A DNA stretch of 64,000 nucleotides, from assembly GCF_023897065.1 (NCBI RefSeq), contig NZ_JAMHIV010000040.1, positions 31,114-95,113 on the forward strand. The letters are read 5' to 3'. The translations under genes were made by a program, and so were the position numbers. The notes beneath the pieces were generated by a model, which saw nothing but the letters and a program-made list of their open reading frames with translations, was not told the DNA's origin and did not search any database. Below are positions 17,078-27,765 of the stretch, in pieces. The DNA is from Crossiella sp. SN42. Lineage in GTDB: Bacteria; Actinomycetota; Actinomycetes; Mycobacteriales; Pseudonocardiaceae. Position 1 is the stretch's first letter. Each line of letters begins with the position of its first letter.

Positions 17078-17613
17078 GCCTTCTTCGACGGTTTTGCCAG
17101 CACCAGGGCCACCGCGACCCCGGCGATGAGCAGCACGGCCGCGCCGATGATCCACAGCCATACCGGCGTGCCCGAGGAGCCCTCGGACTGCGCGCTGGTG
17201 GTGCCCTCGGCCGAGGGGCTGAGGGTGTTCGTGGTCGGGGTGCCGGTGCCTGCCTTGGTCAGGGTGAACGGGACCGCGCCGGTCACCGGGTGCCCGTCCG
17301 CGGACAGGATCCGGTAGCCGATCGTGTACTCCCCGGCCGGGCCCAGCGGCAGCAGCGGCGCGGTGACCACGGCTCCGTCGACCTTGGGCGTGCCGCCCTC
17401 CCAGCGGGTGCCGTTCGGCCCGGTCACGGTGACGGTGTTGAAGCCGTCCTGGACCTCCTGGTCGAACTTCAGCATCACCTCCGCCGGACCGGCCTCCACC
17501 TCGGACTTGGCCTTGGGGTTGCTGTCGGAGAGCACGTTGTGCGCGAACGCGGGCGCGGCGGAGCCGAGCAGGGCGGCCCCGGCGATGACCAGGGTGGCGA
17601 GCAGTCGCCTCAT
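17074..17613 (-). CDS. copC: CopC-family copper-binding protein
   Basis: 179 aa. A signal peptide ends at AFA, exposing His25 as the mature N-terminus, the classic CopC Cu(II) ligand. SADGHPVTGAVPF supplies another His. A Ser/Thr linker and a C-terminal membrane anchor (WLWIIGAAVLLIAGVAVALVL) tether it outside the cell. No Met-rich Cu(I) site is seen, so it should be a Cu(II)-only type. ATGA overlaps on both sides show tight coupling with ycnI and copD. Confidence 0.9.
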   Translation of the reverse strand: MRRLLATLVIAGAALLGSAAPAFAHNVLSDSNPKAKSEVEAGPAEVMLKFDQEVQDGFNTVTVTGPNGTRWEGGTPKVDGAVVTAPLLPLGPAGEYTIGYRILSADGHPVTGAVPFTLTKAGTGTPTTNTLSPSAEGTTSAQSEGSSGTPVWLWIIGAAVLLIAGVAVALVLAKPSKKA

Positions 17614-18329
17614 GCCGCCGACCGCCTGCCCCGCAGGATCGCGCCGACCCCGAAGCCGAGGCCGAGCGCGCCCACGGCCAGGCCCGCGCCGCCGAGCCAG
17701 CGGGCCGAGGTGTCGGTGCCGGCGGCGGCCGCGTCCTTGTGCCCGTCGGTCTTGGCCGCGGCGTTGGCCGTGGTGGCCGCGCCGTGCCCGTGGCCGTCAC
17801 CGGCCGCCGCGGTCAGCTTCAGCACCGGGGCCGGGTGCTCCGGCTCCTCGCCGTTGGCCGCGGGCGGGGCGTCCCACTTGACGACCTTGCCGTCGTCGTA
17901 GGTCTGGGTCGCGGGCAGCACCAACTGGTCGGTGGTCGTGGGCAGCTTGCCGAGGGAGACCTCGAACTCGGCGAACTCGTCCGGGTTGATCCGCACGCCG
18001 GGGTCGGCCTGCCAGGTGATCGCGCTGACCACCTCCTTCTCGGCGCTCTTGACCTTGGTCACCGAGGCTTTCCAGCCGGGGACGGCCTTGGTCCGCACCG
18101 AGGTCAGCGGGTAGTCCTTGGGCAGGGTGACCTCGACCTTCACCGTGCCCGCGGTGGAGGACTCGTTGGGCACCCGGAAGGCGACCTTGGTGTAGCTGCC
18201 CTTGGCCGCCTCGCCGGGCTGGACGGTGACGTGCGCGGAAGCCAGGCCCGCGGTGAACAGGGCCGCGGCGGAGGTCATGGTCACGATGGCGCCTGCGCGC
18301 AGCAGAGCGCGGTGTCGAGAAGTCGACAT
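17610..18329 (-). CDS. ycnI: YcnI/DUF1775 copper-binding protein
   Basis: 239 aa. The signal peptide ends ASA before His33 (HVTVQPG), the conserved N-terminal His of the family. The DUF1775 domain contains VAFRVPNESSTAGTVKVEV and ITWQADPG (Trp near the metal site). A His-rich tail (GDGHGHG) and a C-terminal membrane segment with RGRR follow. ATG 18329 has AGGAG only about 2 nt upstream, so the exact start is slightly uncertain. It probably hands copper to CopC/CopD at the outer face of the membrane. Confidence 0.88.
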   Translation of the reverse strand: MSTSRHRALLRAGAIVTMTSAAALFTAGLASAHVTVQPGEAAKGSYTKVAFRVPNESSTAGTVKVEVTLPKDYPLTSVRTKAVPGWKASVTKVKSAEKEVVSAITWQADPGVRINPDEFAEFEVSLGKLPTTTDQLVLPATQTYDDGKVVKWDAPPAANGEEPEHPAPVLKLTAAAGDGHGHGAATTANAAAKTDGHKDAAAAGTDTSARWLGGAGLAVGALGLGFGVGAILRGRRSAA

Positions 18330-18370
18330 ATCTCCTGATTTCTTTCCTGCTGTGGGGAGGGTGGGCTGCC

Positions 18371-18910
18371 TTAACTGGAGAACGCGGGCGGTCCACGCCG
18401 GGTTCGGAGGCGGCTCAGCAGCAGGTCGAGCAGGAGGGGGGCCGGTCCGACCAGCACGGCGAGCCGGGGCGTGACCGGAACCGGCCGCGAGACCGGGCGG
18501 CGGCGCGGGCGCAGGCCGAGCGCGGCGAACAGGGCGAACAGTGCGGACTCGGCGTTGACCAGCAAGAACGCCGTGCCGATGGCGGCAAGGGTGTGCGCCA
18601 GGACCATCAGCGCCGGGTCGATCAAGCCGCCCGCGAGGTGTCCGTGGTCGGCCAGGTCGAAGAGCAGGTGCTGCACGCACTGGGCCAGGCCGAGCACGAG
18701 CAGGATGCCGGTCAGCCCACGGCGGCGACCGGCCAGCGCGGTGCCCGCGGCGGCGATGAGCAGGGTGAGCAGCACGGTCAGCACGCCGTCGTCCACCTGG
18801 CCACCGGCCAGGGCGTGCGCGGCTCCGCTGAGCGCCGAACTGCAGAGTGCGAGCACACTACCTCGGAGAACGCGGAGTGTTCCGCGTGCTGGGTCCAGGG
18901 TTGTGCGCAC
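18371..18910 (-). CDS. Hypothetical integral membrane protein of the copper operon
   Basis: 179 aa with about five hydrophobic segments (VLTVLLTLLIAAAGTALAG, ALMVLAHTLAAIGTAFLLV). His residues cluster in QHLLFDLADHGHLAGG and VLAHTLAA, which could bind metal. GTG 18910 is probably leaderless. It lies 41 nt upstream of ycnI on the same strand, so it is the first gene of the copper operon. No family recognised; a role in copper handling is inferred from position. Confidence 0.7.
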   Translation of the reverse strand: MRTTLDPARGTLRVLRGSVLALCSSALSGAAHALAGGQVDDGVLTVLLTLLIAAAGTALAGRRRGLTGILLVLGLAQCVQHLLFDLADHGHLAGGLIDPALMVLAHTLAAIGTAFLLVNAESALFALFAALGLRPRRRPVSRPVPVTPRLAVLVGPAPLLLDLLLSRLRTRRGPPAFSS

Positions 18911-18916
18911 GGGGAG

Positions 18917-18922
18917 AGCGTA
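18917..18922 (-). promoter_or_regulatory. Candidate -10 element of the copper operon
   Basis: TACGCT on the minus strand, 6 nt before GTG 18910. No ribosome-binding site is present. Confidence 0.45.
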
Positions 18923-19033
18923 CGGCGCAGCGCAATGTCACTAGTTCGCTACAGAACGCAGGCCAGGTTTACCGCGTTACTCCGAACGGGTAACGGTGAA
19001 AAGCAAGAATCGGTAGCCGAGCCCGTTCGTGAA

Positions 19034-19062
19034 GGAGGAGGCGCCCCAGGGCGCCGAACACC

Positions 19063-19065
<3 letters not shown>
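19034..19065 (+). promoter_or_regulatory. Ribosome-binding site separated from start by a hairpin
   Basis: GGAGG (19034-19038) lies 24 nt from GTG 19063. A perfect hairpin GGCGCC-CCAG-GGCGCC (19040-19055) sits between. If folded, it brings the spacing to about 8 nt. An in-frame stop at 19030 and no other start codon rule out an alternative start. Confidence 0.55.
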
Positions 19066-20819
<1,754 letters not shown>

Positions 20820-20823
<4 letters not shown>

Positions 20824-21467
20824 ACCTGTGGGAGTTCATCGGATCGCGCTGGCAGCAGCTGCTGCTGGACTCCTCGCTGCACGCGAGCGCGGTGGTGCAG
20901 TGCACGCTGATCGCCACCGCGCTCGGCGTGCTGCTCGGCGTGGCGGTGTACCGCAGCTCGCTGGGCTCGGCCATCGCCACCGCGCTGACCAGCGCGATCC
21001 TCACCATCCCGTCCTTCGCGCTGCTGGGCCTGCTGATCCCGGTGCTCGGTCTCGGGGTGGCGCCGACGGTGACCGCGCTGGTGCTGTACGCGCTGCTGCC
21101 GATCGTGCGCAACACCATCGTCGGCCTCTCCGGCGTGGACCCGGCGGTGGTGGACGCGGCCCGCGGCATCGGCATGGCCAGGTGGCGGGTGCTCACCTCG
21201 GTGGAGCTGCGGCTGGCCTGGCCGACCATCCTCACCGGCATGCGGGTCAGCGCCCAGCTGCTGATGGGCATCGCCGCGATCGCCGCCTACGCCAAGGGCC
21301 CTGGCCTGGGCAACCTCATCTTCAGCGGGCTGTCCAGGGTGGGCAGCGCGAACGCGGTCAACTCGGCGCTGGCCGGCACGCTCGGCGTCATCGTGCTGGC
21401 GCTGCTGCTGGACGCCGTGTTCCTGATCATCGGCAGGATGACCACTTCCAGGGGGATCCGTGTCTGA
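20820..21467 (+). CDS. Osmoprotectant ABC transporter permease
   Basis: 215 aa, about six membrane segments, BPD_transp_1 type of the OpuC/ProW group. The EAA-like cytoplasmic loop reads [27 protein letters not shown], preceded by [16 protein letters not shown] 20820 overlaps the BCCT stop; its own end overlaps the ATPase gene by 8 nt. It should form a heterodimeric channel with the permease at 22608. Confidence 0.9.
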
Positions 21468-22611
21468 GCACAGCCAGGTCAGCGGTGTGCAGATCGAGCT
21501 GACCGAAGTGACCAAGCGCTACCCCGGGCAGAAGACAGCCGCGGTGGAGTCGGTCTCGATGACCATCCCGGCAGGGGAGACGGTGGTCTTCGTCGGGCCC
21601 TCCGGCTGCGGCAAGACCACCACCATGAAGATGATCAACCGGCTGATCGAGCCGACCAGCGGGCGGATCACCATCGGCGGTCAGGACGCGCTCGGGCTGG
21701 ACCCGGACGAGCTGCGGCGGGGGATCGGCTACGCCATCCAGCAGGCCGGGCTGTTCCCGCACCTGACCGTGGCGCAGAACGTCGGCATGGTGCCCGGCCT
21801 GCTGAAGTGGGACAAGAAGCGGGTCGCGGACCGGGTCGAGGAGATGCTGGACCTGGTCGGGCTGGACCCCGGTGAGTTCGCCGGGCGCTACCCGCGCCAG
21901 CTCTCCGGCGGGCAGCAGCAGCGGGTCGGGGTGGCCAGGGCGCTGGCCGCGGACCCGCCGGTGCTGCTGATGGACGAGCCCTTCGGCGCGGTGGACCCGA
22001 TCACCAGGGGCAACCTGCAGGACGAGCTGCTGCGGCTACAGGCGGAGCTGGGCAAGACGATCGTGTTCGTCACGCACGACTTCGACGAGGCGGTCAAGCT
22101 CGGCGACCGGATCGCGGTGCTCGGCGAGCAGTCCCGGATCCTGCAGTACGACACCCCGGAGGCGATCCTGGCCAACCCGGCCGACGACACGGTGGCCGGG
22201 TTCGTCGGCGCGGGAGCCTCGCTCAAGCAGCTGACCCTGCGCCGGGTGCGCGAGGTCGAGCTGTCCGAGGTGCCCACGGCCGGCGTCGGCGACTCCGTGG
22301 CCGAGCTGGCCGAACGGCTCGGGCGGCGGCGCGGGGCGGTCGGCCTGGTGCTGGACACCCGGCGGCGGCCGCTGCGCTGGGTGACCCCGCCGGACCTGAC
22401 CACCGGGGTCAGCCTGGACCGGGCCGGGCGGGCGGTGGAGGACACGGTGGCGATGGCCTCCACCCTGCACGACGCGCTGGAGGCGGTGCTCACCGACGAC
22501 GACGGCCTGGCCGTGGTCACCGGCGGGCGCGGCGAGTACGTCGGCGTGGTCAGCATGGACACGCTGATGGCCGCGGTGCGGGCCATGCGCGAAGAGCTGG
22601 AGACGGCGTGA
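21460..22611 (+). CDS. Osmoprotectant ABC transporter ATP-binding protein
   Basis: 383 aa. Walker [10 protein letters not shown] (46-54), Q-loop IQQAGLF, signature [15 protein letters not shown], Walker [14 protein letters not shown] and H-loop THD are intact. The C-terminal 120 residues are a divergent CBS-like region ([22 protein letters not shown] and later [20 protein letters not shown]). In OpuA/OpuC proteins this region senses ionic strength. Overlaps on both sides show coupled translation. Confidence 0.92.
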   Translation: MSEHSQVSGVQIELTEVTKRYPGQKTAAVESVSMTIPAGETVVFVGPSGCGKTTTMKMINRLIEPTSGRITIGGQDALGLDPDELRRGIGYAIQQAGLFPHLTVAQNVGMVPGLLKWDKKRVADRVEEMLDLVGLDPGEFAGRYPRQLSGGQQQRVGVARALAADPPVLLMDEPFGAVDPITRGNLQDELLRLQAELGKTIVFVTHDFDEAVKLGDRIAVLGEQSRILQYDTPEAILANPADDTVAGFVGAGASLKQLTLRRVREVELSEVPTAGVGDSVAELAERLGRRRGAVGLVLDTRRRPLRWVTPPDLTTGVSLDRAGRAVEDTVAMASTLHDALEAVLTDDDGLAVVTGGRGEYVGVVSMDTLMAAVRAMREELETA

Positions 22612-23348
22612 GCGCCTCGCGGGCGGACCGCCTGCGGCTGTTCGCCGAGCCGGTCGTGGTGCTGCTCATCGTGGGCGCGGTGCTGGTCTGGGCGTTCACC
22701 GGCGAGCTCGACTCGATCGAGCAGCGCAACATCACCTTCGCCAACATCCTCAGCCTGACCTGGGAACACCTCCAGCTGACCGTGGCCATCTCGGCCATCG
22801 TGCTGGCCGCGGGGGTGCCGCTGGGCGTGCTGGTCAGCCGCCGCTGGGCCCGGCCGATCGCGCCGGTGGTGCTCGGCCTGGCCACCATCGGCCAGGCTGC
22901 CCCGGCGGTCGGCGTGCTGGTGCTGTTCTTCCTGCTCACCGGCCAGACCGGGTTCTGGATCGCGGTGCTGCCGATGGCGATCTACGCCCTGCTGCCGGTG
23001 CTGCGCAACACCCTGGTCGGCCTGCAACAGGTGGACCGGACCCTGGTGGAGGCCGGCCGGGGCATCGGCATGTCCTCCTTCACGGTGCTGCGCCGGATCG
23101 AGTTCCCGCTGGCCATCCCGCACGTGCTGGCCGGCATGCGGACCGCGCTGGTGCTCGCGGTGGGCGTGGCCACGCTGGCCACCTTCGTCAACGGCGGCGG
23201 CCTCGGCTCGATGATCGACACCGGCTACAAGCTGCGCCGCACCTCGATCCTGGTGGTCGGCGCGGTGCTCTCCGCCGCGCTGGCGCTGCTGGTGGACTGG
23301 CTCGGCGGCATCGCCGAACGCAAGCTCGGCCCGAAGGGACTCCGGTGA
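22608..23348 (+). CDS. Osmoprotectant ABC transporter permease
   Basis: 246 aa, about six membrane segments. The coupling loop VEAGRGIGMSSFTVLRRIEFPLAIPHVLAGM and LLPVLRNTLVGLQQVD mark the OpuC/ProW permease family. GTG 22608 overlaps the ATPase stop. It is the second permease half of the transporter. Confidence 0.9.
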   Translation: MSASRADRLRLFAEPVVVLLIVGAVLVWAFTGELDSIEQRNITFANILSLTWEHLQLTVAISAIVLAAGVPLGVLVSRRWARPIAPVVLGLATIGQAAPAVGVLVLFFLLTGQTGFWIAVLPMAIYALLPVLRNTLVGLQQVDRTLVEAGRGIGMSSFTVLRRIEFPLAIPHVLAGMRTALVLAVGVATLATFVNGGGLGSMIDTGYKLRRTSILVVGAVLSAALALLVDWLGGIAERKLGPKGLR

Positions 23349-24322
23349 ACAAGCGTCCACTGTGGACAGTCGCATTGTTACTGACTGGTAGCTTGCTGGC
23401 GGGGTGCGGGCTTTCCGCCGGGGGTTCGACGCCGCTTCACGTGAAACCAGGATCGATTCAGCCGGTGCCGGAGCTGGTCGATGTCGAGCTGACCGTCGGG
23501 TCCAAGGACTTCAGCGAGCAGCTGGTGCTGGCCTACCTGGCCGAGTTCGCGCTGAGCGCGGCCGGGGCCAAGGTGCGGGACCTGTCCAACATCGCCGGGT
23601 CCAACAGCGGCCGGGACGCGCTGCTCACCGGCCAGATCGACCTGATGTGGGAGTACACCGGCACCGGGTGGATCAGCTACCTCGGGCACGAGGACCCGAT
23701 CCCGGACGACGCCGGGCAGTTCGAGGCGGTGCGCAAGGAGGACCTGGCGCGCAACCGGGTGGTGTGGAGCCTGATGGCGCCGCTGAACAACACCTACGCG
23801 TTCGCGATGAACCGGAAGAACGCCGAGCGGCTCGGCGTGCGCACCATGTCCGACATGGCGAAGGTGACCAGGGAGCGGCCGCAGGAGGGCACCTTCTGCA
23901 TCGAGAACGAGTTCGCCAGCCGCAACGACGGCATGCCGGGGGTGCAGAAGACCTACGGGTTCGAGCCCGCGCCCGGCAACACCAAGCTGCTGGCCAACGG
24001 GCCGATCTACCAGGCCGTGGCCAACGGCGGCACCTGCAACTTCGGCGAGATCTTCACCACCGACGGCCGGGTGCTGGCGCTGGACCTGGTGCTGCTGACC
24101 GACGACCGGAACTTCTTCCCGCGCTACAACGCCTCGGTGACCATGCGCGAGGAGACCGCCTCCACGCACCCGCAGATCACCGAGGTGCTCCGGCCGGTGG
24201 CGGCGAAGCTGACCAACGAGGTCATGCTCAAGCTCAACGCCGAGGTCGACGTGGAAGGCAAGGACCCGGCCGAGGTGGCGCGGAACTGGCTGGTCCGCGA
24301 GGGTTTTGTGCGGATGCCCTGA
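23345..24322 (+). CDS. Osmoprotectant ABC transporter substrate-binding lipoprotein
   Basis: 325 aa. The signal peptide ends in lipobox LLAGC (Cys21). The OpuAC domain starts ELTVGSKDFSEQLVLAYL and includes SGRDALLTGQIDLMWEYTGTGW, typical of choline/betaine/carnitine binders of the QAT family. GTG 23345 overlaps the upstream permease. Being last in the operon but lipid-anchored, it delivers substrate to the permease pair outside the cell. Confidence 0.92.
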   Translation: MNKRPLWTVALLLTGSLLAGCGLSAGGSTPLHVKPGSIQPVPELVDVELTVGSKDFSEQLVLAYLAEFALSAAGAKVRDLSNIAGSNSGRDALLTGQIDLMWEYTGTGWISYLGHEDPIPDDAGQFEAVRKEDLARNRVVWSLMAPLNNTYAFAMNRKNAERLGVRTMSDMAKVTRERPQEGTFCIENEFASRNDGMPGVQKTYGFEPAPGNTKLLANGPIYQAVANGGTCNFGEIFTTDGRVLALDLVLLTDDRNFFPRYNASVTMREETASTHPQITEVLRPVAAKLTNEVMLKLNAEVDVEGKDPAEVARNWLVREGFVRMP

Positions 24323-24370
24323 GTAGTTCTACGGCAGCTGACTTCAGGGTCGACTCGGGGGTTTGCCCCA

Positions 24371-24391
24371 TGGCCGCGGTCGGTGCGGCCA
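24371..24391 (+). terminator. Weak hairpin after osmoprotectant operon
   Basis: TGGCCGC (24371-24377) and GCGGCCA (24385-24391) around a 7-nt loop; no T tract. Confidence 0.35.
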
Positions 24392-24431
24392 GCCAGGATG
24401 GGTCGTGACGATCTTTCCGGGAGGGGATGTC

Positions 24432-24797
24432 ATGCGCGGCTTGGACTCGGTTCGGTATGTGTTGCTCGGTCACACCGTGGTGGCCTGGCTGACCGCCGGT
24501 GTGCTGTGGGCGCGTAGCGCCTTCGAGTTCCCGTTCGCCATGGCCACGATCATGACCGGCGCGATCGGGCTGGTGCTGGCCCTGCTGCTGCCCGCCTACT
24601 CCCAGCAGCTGCGCACCAGCGCGCTTTGGTTCACCGGGATCCTGATCCCGCTGAACCTGGCGCTGGCCGCGCTGTCCGCGTCCTCGATCGCCGGGGCGGT
24701 GCTGGCCGCGGTCGCCTTCGCGCTGCTGCTGCGCCCGCTGCCGCTGCCCTTTCGCGGCTACCCGCGATCAGACGCCCAAGTGATGCAGCAGGTGTGA
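24432..24797 (+). CDS. Small hypothetical membrane protein
   Basis: 121 aa with four hydrophobic segments (VLLGHTVVAWLTAGVLW, MTGAIGLVLALLLP, ALWFTGILIPLNLALAAL, and a C-terminal stretch). ATG 24432 follows GGGAGGGG. Its last 30 nt overlap the end of the opposing gene. Not recognised beyond being an actinomycete membrane protein. Confidence 0.65.
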   Translation: MRGLDSVRYVLLGHTVVAWLTAGVLWARSAFEFPFAMATIMTGAIGLVLALLLPAYSQQLRTSALWFTGILIPLNLALAALSASSIAGAVLAAVAFALLLRPLPLPFRGYPRSDAQVMQQV

Positions 24798-25205
24798 CTC
24801 GATCCGGTCCAGCTCGGTGGCGACCGAGCGGTGCGCCGTCTTGCGCCGCGGCGCGGGCATCCGCTCCGCGGCCCGCACCACCGCGGCCAGCTCGACCAGC
24901 CTGGCCTCACTGTCCTTGGCGAAGGCCGTGACCTCGTCATTGGCGTTGACCCGCAGCTCGGCCACCGCGTTGGCGAGCCCGGCGATCCGCGCGTGCAGCG
25001 CGCCGCCACGACCGCTGTAGGTGGCCAGGTGCTCGACCGGCACGCCCAGCTTGCGGGCGCGCATCCGGTCGTAGCCGTCCCTGGCCGCGGCGGCGGCCTT
25101 GATCGCGAACGGGGCGAGCAGGGGGAGCACCACCTTGCCGATGCCGAGCAGGTGCTTGGCACGGGCCGGGGTCAGCTTGGGCACTCCTCGCCGGATGCGG
25201 GCCAT
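24768..25205 (-). CDS. DUF6474-like hypothetical protein
   Basis: 145 aa. MARIRRGVPKLTPARAK is a basic start, followed by a hydrophobic stretch (VVLPLLAPFAIKAAAAA). RARKLGVPVEHLATYSG and GRGGALHARIAG resemble the DUF6474 actinobacterial family as I remember it. The C-terminal half is helical and charged. ATG 25205 is chosen over a longer frame because the segment before it has no family likeness. Overlaps the convergent membrane gene by 30 nt. Confidence 0.65.
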   Translation of the reverse strand: MARIRRGVPKLTPARAKHLLGIGKVVLPLLAPFAIKAAAAARDGYDRMRARKLGVPVEHLATYSGRGGALHARIAGLANAVAELRVNANDEVTAFAKDSEARLVELAAVVRAAERMPAPRRKTAHRSVATELDRIESHLLHHLGV

Positions 25206-25302
25206 GCCCTCAGAGTAGGCCGCTCGGGGGTTTTCTGGCCCTTCCGGCGCGCTAGAAGCCGAGATCAACCGGGTTGCCGACACGGAGCCCGGTCCGGCCA
25301 CC

Positions 25303-25308
25303 TACCCT
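25303..25308 (+). promoter_or_regulatory. Candidate -10 element, leaderless start
   Basis: TACCCT, 6 nt before GTG 25315. No ribosome-binding site. Confidence 0.5.
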
Positions 25309-25314
25309 GCATGA

Positions 25315-26955
25315 GTGACGTCTGCGGTGCTACTTGATGCCGGGGTGGTGACCCGGTGCCGGCGCCGCGTGCACCTCGAACACGATCCGACCATGGCGGA
25401 CGCGCCCAAGGCGCCGCCGGACCCGGCTGCCGAGCAGCGGATGAGCGACGCGGCGGCGCACCGGCGCGTGGTGGCGGACCGGCTGGCCCGGCAGCTGGGC
25501 GCGGAGTGGACCGAGGTGCCCGCTGGCGAGGCGGCTGCCGACCGGGAACGGATCACCACCGCGGTGCTCGGCGCGGGTGCGCGGTTCGTCTGGGGCGGGT
25601 TGCTGCCCTCGGACCGCACCGGCGGCCGCCGCGGCGGCATCGACCTGTTGGTGCGCGACTCCAGCGGCGGGTACCTGCCGGTGCTGGTGGTCCGGCACAA
25701 GATCACCGACCCTGGCACCGGCGCGCGCACCACCCCGTTCGGCCAGCTCTACCCGGGTAGCGCCAGGGTGGACCCGATCCGCAAGGTGCGGCCGCAGCCA
25801 CGGGACCAGCTGCGGCTGGCGCACGCCTACCGGCTGTTGCAGGCCGCCGGCCTGACCGTGCCCGGCCGGGCGATGGGTGGCGTGATCGGGCTGGACGCCG
25901 ACGTGGTGCTCTGGCATGACCTGGAGGCGCCGACCTGGCCGAACGGCCGGACCGCGCTCAAGGAGTACGACGCCCGCTTCGCCGACCGGCTCGCGGTGGC
26001 CGCGGCCGCGCTCAACCAGCGCGACGCGCTGGCCAGGCCGTCCCGGATCCTGGAGTGCCGCAGCTGCCCGTGGTGGCCGACCTGCGAGGCCACCCTGATC
26101 GAGCGGCGGGACGTCAGCCTGGTGGTGCGCGGTGAGGACGCGGTGTCCCTGCGCGCCATCGGAGTGTCCACTGTGGACCAGCTGGCCGCCCAGCCGGTCA
26201 CCGTGGACCCACCGGCGCCGATGGTGGGCATGCCCTTCGGCGACGCGGTGCTGCTGGCCAAGGCCTGGCTGCGCGGGGCCTCGCTGGTGCGCCGCGAGGA
26301 ACGGGTGCACGTGCCGCGCGCGGACGTGGAGCTGGACGTGGACATGGAGAGCTTCGGCGACGCCGGGGCCTACATGTGGGGCGTGCACCTCTCCGGCGCG
26401 GACATCGGCGTGCCCCAGGGCTACCGGGCCTTCGTCACCTGGGACCCGCTGCCCTGCCAGGACGAGGCCCGCTCCTTCGGCGAGTTCTGGTCCTACCTCA
26501 CGCACGTGCGGCTGCGGGCCAGCGCGCGCGGGCTGAGCTTCCGCGCCTACTGCTACAACGAGCTGGCGGAGAACCGGTGGATGCTGGGCTCGGCCGAGCG
26601 TTTCGCCGGGAAGCCGGACATCCCGACCATCCAGACCGTGCAGGACTTCATCGGCTCGCCGCAGTGGGTGGACCTGTTCGGCATCGTGCGCGACCAGTTC
26701 CTCTGCGCCAAGGGCAAGGGGCTGAAGATGATCGCCCCCGCGGCCGGTTTCACCTGGCGGGACCCGGAGGCCGGTGGCGAGAACTCGATGCGCTGGTACC
26801 GGGACGCGGTCGGCATGGACGGCGGCGAACCCCAGCCGGACCAGCGGGAACGGCTGCTGGAGTACAACGAGGACGACGTGCGGGCGACCTGGACGCTGCG
26901 CCGCTGGATGGACTCCGAGGCGGTCTACGAGCTGCCCTACGCCGGGGAGCTGTGA
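25315..26955 (+). CDS. TM0106-family RecB-like nuclease
   Basis: 546 aa. The N-terminal RecB/Cas4-like nuclease half begins with TSAVLLDAGVVTRCRRRVHLEHD. It includes GIDLLVRD and a Cys cluster ECRSCPWWPTCEATL suited to an Fe-S or zinc site. The C-terminal half is RNase H-like, with DVDMES, CYNELAENRWML and YNEDDVRATWTLRRWM carrying acidic catalytic residues. This two-nuclease architecture is the TM0106 family, widespread in actinobacteria without CRISPR, with a presumed repair role. No cas genes lie nearby. Confidence 0.85.
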   Translation: MTSAVLLDAGVVTRCRRRVHLEHDPTMADAPKAPPDPAAEQRMSDAAAHRRVVADRLARQLGAEWTEVPAGEAAADRERITTAVLGAGARFVWGGLLPSDRTGGRRGGIDLLVRDSSGGYLPVLVVRHKITDPGTGARTTPFGQLYPGSARVDPIRKVRPQPRDQLRLAHAYRLLQAAGLTVPGRAMGGVIGLDADVVLWHDLEAPTWPNGRTALKEYDARFADRLAVAAAALNQRDALARPSRILECRSCPWWPTCEATLIERRDVSLVVRGEDAVSLRAIGVSTVDQLAAQPVTVDPPAPMVGMPFGDAVLLAKAWLRGASLVRREERVHVPRADVELDVDMESFGDAGAYMWGVHLSGADIGVPQGYRAFVTWDPLPCQDEARSFGEFWSYLTHVRLRASARGLSFRAYCYNELAENRWMLGSAERFAGKPDIPTIQTVQDFIGSPQWVDLFGIVRDQFLCAKGKGLKMIAPAAGFTWRDPEAGGENSMRWYRDAVGMDGGEPQPDQRERLLEYNEDDVRATWTLRRWMDSEAVYELPYAGEL

Positions 26956-26981
26956 CGGTGCGGCCGCGCGGCCGCACCGTC
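26954..26981. terminator. Perfect 28-bp palindrome between convergent genes
   Basis: GACGGTGCGGCCGC is followed directly by its reverse complement. It lies at the stop of the nuclease gene and before the end of the SDR gene, a position suited to a bidirectional terminator. There is no T tract. Confidence 0.7.
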
Positions 26982-26989
26982 CGCCAGAC

Positions 26990-27745
26990 CTAACGCGGCG
27001 CCATCCGCAGCGCGCCGTCCATCCGGATGACCTCGCCGTTGAGGTAGTCGTGCTCGACGATCATGACCGCGAGCTGCGCGTACTCGGCGGGCGTGCCCAG
27101 GCGCTTGGGGAAGGGCACCCCGGCGGAGAGGGCCGCGCGGAACTCCTCGGTGACCCCGGCCAGCATCGGGGTGTCGATGATGCCGGGCGCGATGGTCATC
27201 ACCCGGATGCCGAAGGTGGCCAGGTCCCTGGCCGAGGACAGGGTCAGGCCGACCACGCCGCCCTTGGACGCGGCGTAGGCCACCTGGCCGATCTGCCCGT
27301 CGAAGGCGGCCACCGACGCGGTGTTGATCACCACGCCGCGCTGGCCGTCCACCGCCTCGGTCTTGGCCATCGCGGCCGCGGCCAGGCGCAGCACGTTGAA
27401 GCTGCCGATCAGGTTGATCTCCACGACCTTGCGGAACAGGTCGTAGTCGTGCGGCTCGCCCTGCTTGTTCACGATCCGGCCAGCCCAGCCGACCCCGGCG
27501 CAGTTGACCACGGTGCGCAGCGGCGCGCCCGCGGCTGCCTGCTCGACGGCGGCCTTGACCTGCTCGGCGTCGGTGACGTCGGCGGCCACGTAGGTGATGC
27601 CGTCGACCTGCTCGGCCTTCTCGATGGCCTGCGGCAGGTCCAGGGCGAAGACGCGGGCGCCCTTGGCGACCAGGGCACGGCTGGTGGCCCCACCCAGGCC
27701 GGACGCGCCACCGGTGACGATGGCAGCGGTGTCGGTGATCTGCAT
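26990..27745 (-). CDS. SDR-family 3-hydroxyacyl-CoA dehydrogenase-like protein
   Basis: 251 aa, classical SDR. Cofactor motif TGGASGLG (11-18), Asp after the second strand (FALDLPQ) pointing to NAD preference, NCAG, and the catalytic YAASK. The insertion [26 protein letters not shown] is characteristic of type 2 3-hydroxyacyl-CoA dehydrogenase (HSD17B10-like). Probably acts in fatty acid or branched-chain amino acid breakdown. It is 20 nt downstream of the aldo/keto reductase gene on the same strand. Confidence 0.88.
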   Translation of the reverse strand: MQITDTAAIVTGGASGLGGATSRALVAKGARVFALDLPQAIEKAEQVDGITYVAADVTDAEQVKAAVEQAAAGAPLRTVVNCAGVGWAGRIVNKQGEPHDYDLFRKVVEINLIGSFNVLRLAAAAMAKTEAVDGQRGVVINTASVAAFDGQIGQVAYAASKGGVVGLTLSSARDLATFGIRVMTIAPGIIDTPMLAGVTEEFRAALSAGVPFPKRLGTPAEYAQLAVMIVEHDYLNGEVIRMDGALRMAPR

Positions 27746-27765
27746 GCCGGAGAGGTTAGCCGTCG

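Noticed and set aside
25315..26955. CRISPR-associated Cas4
   Set aside because: The two-domain TM0106 architecture is a stand-alone family, and no cas genes or repeats are present.
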